Assembly (NCBI GenBank): GCA_016342715.1
Contig: JAEINW010000005.1
Span: 1 to 60,497, forward strand
DNA: 60,497 nt
Source of the DNA: Salinivirgaceae bacterium
GTDB lineage: Bacteria > Bacteroidota > Bacteroidia > Bacteroidales > SZUA-534
Direction of reading: 5' to 3'
Shown: piece after piece, positions 10,419-20,800 of the stretch
How the letters are laid out: the number at the start of each line of letters is the position of its first letter
Position numbering within the stretch: position 1 is the stretch's first letter
Notes under the pieces: generated by a model
What the model was told of the DNA's origin: nothing
The model's database searches: none
The model's input: the letters and a program-made list of their open reading frames with translations, nothing else
Program-made: the position numbers and the translations under genes

Positions 10419-10940
10419 ATGAGTTCTAAGAAAAAAATAAAGATACTAAAAAGCGATATTACGCAACTTGATGTAGATGCAATTGTAAATGCGGCAAATG
10501 AGAGTTTGCTAGGTGGGGGCGGTGTTGACGGTGCAATCCATAGAGCTGCTGGTAGAGAGTTATTGTATGAATGTGAAACTTTAAATGGCTGCAAAACTGG
10601 CGATGCAAAAATTACTAAAGGTTATAATTTATCAGCAAAACATGTGATTCATACTGTGGGGCCTATTTGGCGTGGAGGCGAAAATAATGAAGCAGAATTG
10701 TTAGCCAATTGTTATAAGAAAAGTTTAGAATTGGCAGCTAATAATTCATTAAAGACGATAGCTTTTCCAAATATAAGCACAGGAATTTATGGGTATCCGA
10801 AGTCAGATGCCGCAGAAATTGCTCTAAATGAGGTGCTAAGATTTCTAAACCATAATGAATCGTTATCAAAAGTAATTTTTGCTATATTTGATGACGAAAA
10901 TTTTGAATTATACAAAAAGCTGTATAAAAATAGGGTTTAA
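10419..10940 (+). CDS. Macrodomain protein (O-acetyl-ADP-ribose deacetylase-like)
   Basis: [26 protein letters not shown]...[19 protein letters not shown]...[12 protein letters not shown]. Confidence 0.93.
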   Translation: MSSKKKIKILKSDITQLDVDAIVNAANESLLGGGGVDGAIHRAAGRELLYECETLNGCKTGDAKITKGYNLSAKHVIHTVGPIWRGGENNEAELLANCYKKSLELAANNSLKTIAFPNISTGIYGYPKSDAAEIALNEVLRFLNHNESLSKVIFAIFDDENFELYKKLYKNRV

Positions 10941-10951
10941 AAAAGAATATT

Positions 10952-11326
10952 TTGGGGTATTTAAAATTTGATGCAACTGAAGATCGTCCGGAAGTTTTAA
11001 TGGATGCTGATTTATCTATTTTTCAGATTCAGGGGAATTCTACACCAGAAGATGTAAACATGGTTTATAAACCAATTACCGATTGGTTAGATTCTGATGG
11101 TTTGCACTTGGATCATTGTCAGTGTAAATTGTTTTTTCGCTACTTGAGTACGTCTTCCCATCATATGGTTTATAATGTGTTGAAAAAATTAGATGGTTTG
11201 TATAATCAAGGGCGGCAAATTTCAATTGAATGGGCCTACGAAAATATTGATGATGATATGCTTCGTTTAGGACTTGATTTTGCCTCTATTTTGGAAATCC
11301 CATTTGAATTTAGTCCACGTAACTAA
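10952..11326 (+). CDS. SiaC-family (DUF1987) regulatory phosphoprotein-like; TTG start
   Basis: LKFDATEDRPEVLMDADLSIFQIQGNSTPEDV...YFNYLSTSS-like FFRYLSTSSHHMVYNVLKKLD; whole-length SiaC pattern. Confidence 0.8.
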   Translation: MGYLKFDATEDRPEVLMDADLSIFQIQGNSTPEDVNMVYKPITDWLDSDGLHLDHCQCKLFFRYLSTSSHHMVYNVLKKLDGLYNQGRQISIEWAYENIDDDMLRLGLDFASILEIPFEFSPRN

Positions 11327-11332
11327 TTCCAC

Positions 11333-11923
11333 ATGATTACATTATTAATAATTATTGTAACAGCGTTGTTTTCAATAGCCGCTTTTAAACAAGCAGATTT
11401 AAAATACAGGTTTATTTTTAGTCCTTATCAGGTTATTCACAGAAAGCAATGGTATCGAGTTTTTTCTGCGGCATTTTTACATGCCAATTGGGAGCATTTA
11501 ATATTTAATATGCTCTCGTTTTATTTTTTTGCTCCCTATGTTGAAGCTCGATTAGGGATTCCTAAATTTTTAATAATCTATTTTGGAGCCATTGTAGTTT
11601 CAAGTATAAAAGATTTAGTCAAACATAAAGATAATCACGCCTATAGCGCATTGGGAGCCTCTGGAGCTGTTTCGGCAATAATATTCACTTCAATATTGTT
11701 GAATCCTACAAGTAAAATTATGTTTATTTTACTTCCAATTCCTATACCAGCCGTGATTTTCGGACTTATATATTTGGCCTATTCATATTATATGGGCAAA
11801 AAAAGCACCGATAACATTGGTCATGATGCTCACTTTTGGGGAGCAATTTTTGGCTTTGTCTTTCCCATTTTATTAATGCCTTCTTTATTTTCAAATTTTA
11901 TTAATCAGCTATTTTCTAATTAG
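11333..11923 (+). CDS. Rhomboid-family intramembrane serine protease
   Basis: HANWEHLIFNMLSFYFF, GASGAVSAIIF catalytic Ser loop, DAHFWGAIFGF catalytic His. Confidence 0.9.
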   Translation: MITLLIIIVTALFSIAAFKQADLKYRFIFSPYQVIHRKQWYRVFSAAFLHANWEHLIFNMLSFYFFAPYVEARLGIPKFLIIYFGAIVVSSIKDLVKHKDNHAYSALGASGAVSAIIFTSILLNPTSKIMFILLPIPIPAVIFGLIYLAYSYYMGKKSTDNIGHDAHFWGAIFGFVFPILLMPSLFSNFINQLFSN

Positions 11924-11927
11924 TAAA

Positions 11928-12397
11928 ATGCAAAAATTTGTTTTTTTCGATCGCGATGGAGTTATTAATAGTGATGTAGGTCACTATTATATTTTTAAAG
12001 CTGAGGATTTTAAAATAAACGATGGAATTATTTATGCCATGCATCAATTGCAAGCTAATGGATTTAAATTTATTGTAGTAAGCAATCAAGGGGGTGTATC
12101 AAAAGGTATTTACACAAAAAATGATGTTCATAAAGTGCATGAAAAGTTTCTGAATATTCTTGAGAAATTTACTATTGTCCACATCATAGCGATATTGAAA
12201 AATGCATTTGCCGCAAACCTGATTCATTGATGATTGAAAAGGCTATAGCAAGGTTTGATATTGACGTTTCTTTATCTTATTTTATTGGGGATAGTGAAAA
12301 AGATATTAAAGCGGCAGAAAAAGCTGGAATTAGAGGTATTAAAATTGAGTCAAATGAAAATATTGAATCCATTTTGAATCTAATTATTAATGAGTAG
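11928..12397 (+). pseudogene. gmhB: Frameshifted HAD-IIIA phosphatase (GmhB-like)
   Basis: FFDRDGVINSD (frame 1) then, in another frame, IYYCPHHSDIEKCICRKPDSLMIEKAIARFDIDVSLSYFIGDSEKDIKAAEKAGI to TAG 12397; a few codons missing at the junction near 12167-12177. Confidence 0.8.
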
Positions 12398-13253
12398 CAA
12401 TTATAATTTGATATCCTTCAATAAGGAATATATTCCATCTGATGCTTTTCGGATAAAAACTACCAATAGAGCATTTCGCTATGGCGATGGTTTTTTTGAA
12501 AGTATGCATGCAAATGGTTTGGAAGTTCAATTTATTAATGATCATTTTGAAAGAATTTTATATGCAGCTAATTGTCTTGATTTGGAGTTGCCAGAATATT
12601 TTTCGTTAGAATTCTTAAAAAAACAGATATCAGGCTTGTTATCGCGCTTAAAATTATTTCAAGGTGCAAGAGTAAGACTTTCCATTTATCGATCGGGAGA
12701 AGGGTTTTATATTCCAGAAACAAATAGGGCCGATGTATTAATTGAGGCGGCATATTTGAGTAAAGGTTTTTATGAATTAAATATATCGGGAATTACTATC
12801 GATGTATATAAAGATGTTCCTAAACAAAGAACCGCTTATGGAGCAATTAAGAGTATAAATGCAATGTTTTATGTTTTAGCAGGGAATTATGCAAAAAAGA
12901 ATAATTTAAACGATGTGTTACTTGTTGATGCGCAAGAAATAATCGTTGAAGCAACTTCATCTAATTTTTTTGCAATTAAGGGAAACGAACTATATACACC
13001 ATCTCTCGAGTTAGGCTGTGTGCATGGAATTATGAGAAAGCAAATTTTAAATAGAGCTACAAATATGAATTATATAATTCATGAAAATGCGATACTTAAA
13101 GAGAGTGATTTATTGCTAATGGATGAGCTGTTTTTAACCAATGCTGTGGTAGGTATAAAGTATGTTTCGGGCTTTAGGAATAAACGATATTTTAAACGCT
13201 CGGCTCAAAAAATGGTACATGCATTAAATCAATTGGCTTTTCCTAATTCATAG
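12390..13253 (+). CDS. Class IV PLP-dependent aminotransferase (BCAT / aminodeoxychorismate lyase-like)
   Basis: FRYGDGFFESM, KSINAMFYVLAGNYAKKNNLNDVLLVD, EATSSNFFAIKGNELYTPSLELGCVHGIMR. Confidence 0.85.
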   Translation: MSSNYNLISFNKEYIPSDAFRIKTTNRAFRYGDGFFESMHANGLEVQFINDHFERILYAANCLDLELPEYFSLEFLKKQISGLLSRLKLFQGARVRLSIYRSGEGFYIPETNRADVLIEAAYLSKGFYELNISGITIDVYKDVPKQRTAYGAIKSINAMFYVLAGNYAKKNNLNDVLLVDAQEIIVEATSSNFFAIKGNELYTPSLELGCVHGIMRKQILNRATNMNYIIHENAILKESDLLLMDELFLTNAVVGIKYVSGFRNKRYFKRSAQKMVHALNQLAFPNS

Positions 13254-13848
13254 AAGGGTTTGCAGGGGCGTTAGCCCAGAGTGAATATGAATCACCAAGT
13301 TTATTAAGAATCTCTTTCCAGGTATTTTTGTTGGCAGTCATAATGGTTTTAGGTTTTATGTCAGAAACAATCCAGAACTTTTCTTTAATCTCTGATTGCA
13401 GTTGCTCAGGTGCCCATCCACTATATCCTAAATAAAATCGAATTTCTTTGGGTGTAATTTTTTTTTCAATTATGTGCTCTTTTAATAATTCAAAATCACC
13501 ACCCCAATAAATGTCACCTTTAATATGGGTACTTTTTGGAAATAAATCAAAGCGATTGTGTAAGTAGTGTAAGGTGTCTGGATTTACTGGACCACCAACA
13601 AAACATTTTGCATCAAAACTCGGAAAATCTGCCATAATATCGTTTATGTGAACCTCCACCGGTTTATTTAAAATGTATCCAAGCGTACCTTCTTTTTCAT
13701 TGTGTTCGGTAATCAATACAACAGATCGTCCAAAATAGGAGTCAGGCGAAAAGGGCTCAGAAATTAAGCACTTGCCCTTTTCAACATTTGTTAAATTGTG
13801 ATTTATGTTAAATAAGTTTATATCAATTCCCATTTTCATATTTTTCAT
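13243..13848 (-). CDS. YqgE/AlgH family protein
   Basis: GKCLISEPFSPDSYFGRSVVLITEHNEKEGTLGYILNKP, FVGGPVNPDTLHYLH, YLGYSGWAPEQLQSEI. Confidence 0.92.
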   Translation of the reverse strand: MKNMKMGIDINLFNINHNLTNVEKGKCLISEPFSPDSYFGRSVVLITEHNEKEGTLGYILNKPVEVHINDIMADFPSFDAKCFVGGPVNPDTLHYLHNRFDLFPKSTHIKGDIYWGGDFELLKEHIIEKKITPKEIRFYLGYSGWAPEQLQSEIKEKFWIVSDIKPKTIMTANKNTWKEILNKLGDSYSLWANAPANPSMN

Positions 13849-13928
13849 GCCTAATGTAAATATAAAAATAATTTTGCGGAATGTTAAATCGCAGGTTTAT
13901 AAATAACTTTTAATTTATTAAAAACTGA

Positions 13929-14528
13929 TTATTTTTTCGGTTTGCCATACTTTGATATCCAAAAAAGCCATAAAAATAGTATTAGTGGATACATAAGTAC
14001 AGGAGTGGCAATGTCGTGAACTAAAGTGGTATTTTGTTCATTATAGAATTGACCTACACAAATTATTGTTGTGCGAATTATATTAAACCCGATTAAAAGA
14101 AGTATGCCTAATATTATATACCAAATTTTATGGTAGGTTCTCCCAAATTGAAATAGAATAAAAAATACAAAAAGGGATAGATGTCTGAATCCTAAACAAC
14201 CATACTCAAAGCGAACGCCGGAAGTGTTAATTATTTTTAGATATTTACCATGACTAAAAGTTTCATATCCTAAAAGGTTGAGATTTTTTTCTGTTGAAGA
14301 AACTAAAATATTTCTTAAGAGCTTATCTATTCCTGAAGATTGTATTTTAGATACAACCCATGGTATGTCATTCAATAGAATAGTAAAAAACCAAGCTAAA
14401 AAAAAAGAAATAATGAAGCGCATTATTTCTTTTTTCAGTGTTTTCGAAATATTTTTTAAAGGGTTATGCTTTTGAAATATATCTTTAATTTGAAGTATCA
14501 TCTTTAATTTTTCTAATAAAATAGACAA
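13929..14528 (-). CDS. Exosortase/archaeosortase family protein
   Basis: Multi-TM protein with the conserved Cys (EYGCLGFRH), Arg (NIIRTTIICVG) and His (LVHDIATPVLMY) in the expected order. Confidence 0.75.
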   Translation of the reverse strand: MSILLEKLKMILQIKDIFQKHNPLKNISKTLKKEIMRFIISFFLAWFFTILLNDIPWVVSKIQSSGIDKLLRNILVSSTEKNLNLLGYETFSHGKYLKIINTSGVRFEYGCLGFRHLSLFVFFILFQFGRTYHKIWYIILGILLLIGFNIIRTTIICVGQFYNEQNTTLVHDIATPVLMYPLILFLWLFWISKYGKPKK

Positions 14529-14799
14529 AACTGCCTATCATTAAAAAAGCAATTCCTCCTGAAATAGGTATTGGGTTACCTCCACCTCCATCTCCGGGAT
14601 CAGGAGGTTGAAAAGTTTTGGCATTGCCATCGGTATTCCAAGCATTATCTTTTGAAAATGATTTTTTGCTAAAACTGCCTCCTTTTTTATTTTGCGCAGG
14701 GGGATTCCCGTCTGCAAACAAAAAATTTGGCATAATTAGTAAAATGAATAAAGCGTAGAATAATTTTGTTACTTTTTTAATCATAAGGAAATAATCCAC
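14485..14799 (-). CDS. Small secreted protein with PID-CTERM-like C-terminal sorting signal; candidate exosortase substrate
   Basis: Signal peptide; low-complexity middle; C-terminal PPDPGDGGGGNPIPISGGIAFLMIGSFVYFIRKIKDD = motif + TM + basic residues; overlaps the exosortase ORF. Confidence 0.7.
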   Translation of the reverse strand: MDYFLMIKKVTKLFYALFILLIMPNFLFADGNPPAQNKKGGSFSKKSFSKDNAWNTDGNAKTFQPPDPGDGGGGNPIPISGGIAFLMIGSFVYFIRKIKDDTSN

Positions 14800-14829
14800 T
14801 TCAATTATGCAAAAATGATAATTTTTTTT

Positions 14830-17800
14830 TTATCTCACAACTACTTTTTGAGTAACTGTAAAATCTTTAAATATAATTTTAAGTATATATGTTCCGGGTT
14901 GGGAAACATAAACTTTCTGTAATGCACTGTTGTTGGTGTTTTTTGCATCAACCACTCTTCCTGAAATATCAAACGTTTGAATATAAGAATTGGTTCTATT
15001 AAATTCATTTGTTTTTATGAAAATAGTTTTTCCATAGGTATATATTAATAAATCGTTGATATTTTTATCTTCATCTAAGGAGAGCGCATTGGAAGTAAAG
15101 ATCATTGAAAATCGATCCAAGCAGTATCCAAAAGCATAATCACCAGCGTTTAAATATACATAGTACGATTTGCTTTTTAAATTGGTATAGGTATTTGTAA
15201 CATTGTCAAACAAATAAATGTAAATATTATCTGGAATATTTAATATTTCAGAAGCTGAAAAAATTATTTCTCCATCCTGTAATACTCGAACACCCATATT
15301 TACTGAAAAATCATTTTCAGAAAGATACGTAAGTTTGTCTGGATTATAAGTATCTATTGCTAATGCTGTATTTTCATCAGGCATGCTAAATATTTGAGCA
15401 GTGTTTTCATTGTTAGTGAATTTTTTATAGGCATCAAATTCAGAATCAAAATAATCTGTGGCTCCATCGTAAAACACAATAAACGCATTGGTTGTTGTAC
15501 CTTCTTTTTTTGCTTGCAAGCGAACCATTTGTTTTTCAGAATCGATACTTTTTCTAAAGTCCTGACTATTAGATGCACGAACGGCGTTGGTTGTTCCAAT
15601 AGTCCCATTTGCTGATGCATGAACGAAAAATCCTTGGCAAGCAGCAATGTATTTTGATCCATCTCCAGTACTTGTGGTTCTATTCCATGTTGTATAACCG
15701 CCGCTTGAAGAATTGTAATAATAGGCAGTGGCATCAACATTTGTTAATGTCCAACCGCTTGCTTCCCAGTCAATGGTGCATGGATAAGGGTTTCCAACTA
15801 AATTCCATCCATAAGCATCACCGGCTGAGGTGTTTGTTACACCAATGCTTTGTGAGCCAGTATTAAAAGTTCCGCTAAAAGAAAGTGTTTTGTTCGCTGT
15901 AAACCATATGCTTGTACCTTCCATTGCACTAATAGTTGTGCTACCTGTTATTGGTGCCCATGCTGGAGTAGTTTCATCCCACTCATCCCCAACGAGTCCA
16001 GAAAAAGTTGTTAACGATGTTGGAGAAGTTGGAAAACTTATTAAATGTTGTGGATGTGTTGCATTATAATTTATATATCTATTTAATGTTGAAGTTCCAG
16101 ATACGGAAAGAGTTCCTGTTCCGGGAATTACAATCATTCCACTTGGGCTTGCATCTGCTGAGGCTCCTAATGTCAAATCATTTGAAACAGACAAACTATT
16201 GCCATCAGCAATGTTTATATATGTGCCGGCCTGTAATACTGCATCATTACTCACAGTTAAAGTTCCACTATTAATATCAATATATGCTGTTCCAGCACCC
16301 GACTGAATTGTAAGGTCATTATTTACGATTAAACTTCCGCTGCTTATAGTAACATTTGCCCCATCTGCAATGGTTAAAAAATCAACAGTTTCTGTTCCCG
16401 TAATTATCGGGTCGTTCGTCACATCAGGAATGCTTACTGAATAATCACCCGTTGGAACTTGTGCGATACTCCAATTGGCCCCAGTTCCCCAATCGGTTTC
16501 AAAGCCAGAATATCCACCAATCCATGTAGCAGGACCAATTGTTGAAGTGGAATTTGGATTAGAAGAGGCCGTGGCTGTATAATATTTAGTATTCGAACCA
16601 GTGTTGTTGTATTCATAAACCCTAAAATGGTAGGCGGTTAATTGAGTAAGACCAGTAACTGTAACCGAAGTGCCAGATCCATTATAAACTACATAATTTC
16701 CAGTCCCAATTTGATCTCCTAATACATACACAGAATTTGCTGTATATGCATTGTTGTCTTGAGGATTTGCATCAACCGCAGCACCTTGTTTAACAAGAAC
16801 AATTCTATTTTCTCCATTACCATTGATCCACGATACTTGCATGGAGTTGGTTTTTTTGTTTGAAAATGAAATGGTGTGTGCTTGCCCTGTGGGTGCAGGT
16901 TTTAAAGTAAACGAACTATTAGGGTTGTCTGTTGCTGTAGCTGTATAATATGCCTCATTTCCATCAGCATTGTTGTATTCAAATACCTGAGCGTAGTACT
17001 CTATATTTTCGCTTAATCCTGTTACATTTACAGAGGTACCAGATCCATTATAAACAATATAATAGCCAGAAAGATCTCCAGGAATGAGTTGATCTCCACT
17101 ACCGAAAACTGTACTTGCATCATAGGTTTCATTATCTTCAGGATTTGAAATAGTTCCACTTCCTGCTTTTAATGCAACAATTCTCCTTGCTCCATTCCCA
17201 TTGGTCCAGTTTATGGTAAATGTAGTAGTACCAATGTTTGTAAAATTAATTGAACTGGCTTGTGTTGTGGGTGCGTCTTGAGCAGCTGTAGTTCTATTGA
17301 TACTAGGAGCACCTGTGAGAAGATAATTGTTTTTGCCACTATTGTATTCGTAAACTTTGAAATAATAGGTTGTTGATCCTTTTAACCCAGTTACAGAAAC
17401 GCTATTGCTGGTCCCATTGTAAACCACATAATTATTTGATCCAACAAGATCACCACTTCCAAATATGGAGCTTGCTGCATACGTTTCTGCATCCACGGGT
17501 TCCGATGAAATAGGTCCATCTTCACGCGCTACTACAATTCTATTATTTCCGTTCCCATTTGTCCAAAGTAAGTTAATCGAGGCTGAACCAACATCTGTAG
17601 ATGAAAAACTTGAGGCGGCAGTAGTAGGCTCGGCTGCAAGGGTTGTATCATTAGCTATAGATGAAGTCGTCAAAAATTTTGTATAGTCACCTGTATTATT
17701 GTATTCGAAAACTCTGAAAAAATATTCGCTCCCTGTACCTAGATTGGTCACATCAACGCTGGTGGCTGGGCCATCATATACAACACGACTACCTGACCCG

Positions 17801-20800
17801 ATATCAGTTCCTGAGCCAAATACAGAACTGGCAGTATAGCTACCCCCATCAGAAGGCACGTCTGTTATAGTAGATCCTAGTTTTCCAACAACTAAAATAT
17901 TATCCCCGTCACCCCTAGTCCAATGTACCGTATAAGAGTCTGTAGCATAATCATCAAAAAGAGTAATTGCTGCTTGAGATGTAGGTGGCCCTAAAATTGT
18001 TGTTGTTGTGTTTGGGTTGTTCCCAACGAAGCCGTCTATTTTATAATCTGAATCTACTCCTGAGTTTGAATATTCATATACTTTAAATGTGTATTGAGTA
18101 TCTTGGGTTAAACCAGTAACCGTTACCGTATTTGATGATCCATTATAAACCACATAATTGTCAGTTCCTATTTCAGTTTCGACTGTGCCAAAAGTTGCAT
18201 TTGCCGTATATGCTGTATTGTCAACCGGGTCAGCATCAACGCTTGCGCCTTGCTTGGCTAAAACAATTCTATTGCCAACCTGACCATTGGTCCAAGTTAA
18301 GGTTACCTGATTGCTTTGAAGGCTACTAAAAACAATGTTAGATGCTTGGGTTGATGGTTCACCAGAAAGCGTACTTTGATTATTTGGATTACCGGTAGCA
18401 GAAGCTGTCATGTAATTGATATCGGTTCCAGAATTATTGTATTCAAAAGTTCTAACATGATAATCAGTACCTGTAGTTAAAGCAGTAATATTTTCACTAG
18501 TACCTGAACCAATATATAAAACATAATTACCCGCACCAATTTGAGTTCCACCTTCAAAGACAGCATCTGCTGTATATGTTGTACCATCAACAGGAAAATC
18601 AGAAACTGCTGAACCCGATTTCGCTAAAACAATTATTCCATCACCATTACCTCTTGTCCAGCTTGTTGTAAAGGTTGTTGTAGCTAAGGAACTAAAAGCA
18701 ACATTTGTTGATTGAGTAGTTGGTTCCAGTTTTAATGTTGTTGAGTTTGCTGGATTTCCTAAACCTACACCGGTAAAATAGTTTTCAGATCCCAAGCTTC
18801 CATTAAATTCAAAAATTTCAACCCAATAAGTTGTATTTGCAGAAAGATTCGTTAGCGACACACTGCTTCCAGTACTATTATAAACCACATAGTAGCCAGA
18901 AGTTCCCAATTGATCTCCTTTTGTAGACCAATTATTGCTTGCCGTATAGGATGTTGCATCCACAGGATTCTCAATACTCCCTTGAGTTGATTGTCGAACA
19001 GCAACCAAACTATTAGTGCCATTGCCACCAGACCAGCTAATGGTCATTGAGGTAGTATTTACTGAAGTAAAAGCAATAGTATGGGCTTGTTCAGTTGGCT
19101 CTGTCATTAACGTAGTTTGACTTGTCGGGTTAGTACCTGCTCCAGAGGAGATAAGGTACTTAGTGTTTAAGCCAGAATTGTTATATGTGAAAGCTCTAAA
19201 AAAATATTCTGTATTATCTGAAAGTCCTAAAACTGTAACTGTTCCTGTGGCTCTAGCACCATCAAATACAATAAATTCTCCGGTTCCTAGAATATCTTGT
19301 CCATTATTAAAAGTGTTGTCATCATCATAGTCAGTGCCATCAGAAGGGACATCATTTATGGAACCACTTTCCTTTGCCACAATAATTACATTTTCTCCAT
19401 CTCCACCAGTCCAATTGACAACTATCGATGAGATTGTTGTTGTACCAAATGTAATGTCAGATACTTGAGTTGTTGGAGCAGTTGCAAGGGTTGTGGTACT
19501 TGCAGGGTTGCCAAAGCCATCTCCAGTAAAATAGTTTTGAGATCCTACGCTTCCATTAAATTCAAAAATTTCAACCCAATAAGTGGTGTTTACTGTAAGA
19601 TTGGTTAGAGAAACGCTGCTTCCAGTACTATTATAAACTACATAGTAGCCAGAAGTTCCCAATTGATCTCCTTTTGTAGACCAATTATTGCTTACAGTAT
19701 AGGAGGTGCCATCTGTTGGATCTTCTATTGTTCCCTGAGCCGCTTCTCGCACAGCAACTAAAGTGTTGCTTCCATTTCCACCAGACCAACCAATTGTCAT
19801 TGAAGTTGTATTTAAAGAAGAAAAAGCAATGGTGTGAGCTTGTTCTGTAGGCTCCGAGGCAAGGGTTGTAATGGAAGATGGGTTAACTGATGCAGTGACA
19901 TCGGAATATTTTGTATTTGATCCTGTATTGTTATATTCCACAACCTTAAAGTAGTATAAGGTTCCTGCATTTAATCCAGAAGTAGTAAAACCCGTTAATC
20001 CATCATCGGTACCATCATAAACTATTTTCACCCCACTATTAGTTGGCGCCAGTGTGTAGTCATTGTCAAAAGATGCTGAGTAATCATTTCCATCAAGGTC
20101 AATTGCTGCCGGAAAAGATGGCGATGTAGATGCCATACATATTCTTCTTGTACCATTACCGACCATCCATTTTACTAAAACGGAAGAACTTTGAACATTA
20201 TCGCTCAGATTTAAAGTATGAGCCTGTGTTGTTGGAGCAGCTGCTAGGGTAGTAGTACTTGCAGGGTTGCCAGAGCCACCACTACCTGTAAAATAGTTTT
20301 CGGTTCCTGAACTACCATTGAAATCAAATATTTCAACCCAATACGTTGTGTTTACACTAAGGTTTGAAAGTTCTACAGCACCGGTACTATTTGGTCCATT
20401 ATAAACGACATAATACTCTGAGATTCCAAGTTGGGATCCTTTAGAAGTCCAATTAGAGCTAGCTGTATAGGAAGATCCATCTATTGGATCTGTAATTGAC
20501 CCCTGTGTAGATTCTCGAACTGTCACCAGAGTGTTAGTGCCATTGCCCCCAGACCAATTAATGGTCATTGTTGTTGTGGCAATAGGGTCGAATGTAATTG
20601 TAGTGGTTTGAGTGGTTGGTTCCGAGGCAAGTGTTGTAACGGAAGATGGGTTAACTGATGCTATGGCATCGGAATATTTTGTATTCGATCCTGTGTTATT
20701 ATATTCCACAACCTTAAAGTAGTATAAGGTTCCAGGACTTAAGTTAGTGGTGGTAAATCCGGTTGTGCCATCATCAGTTCCATCATAAACAATTTTCACC

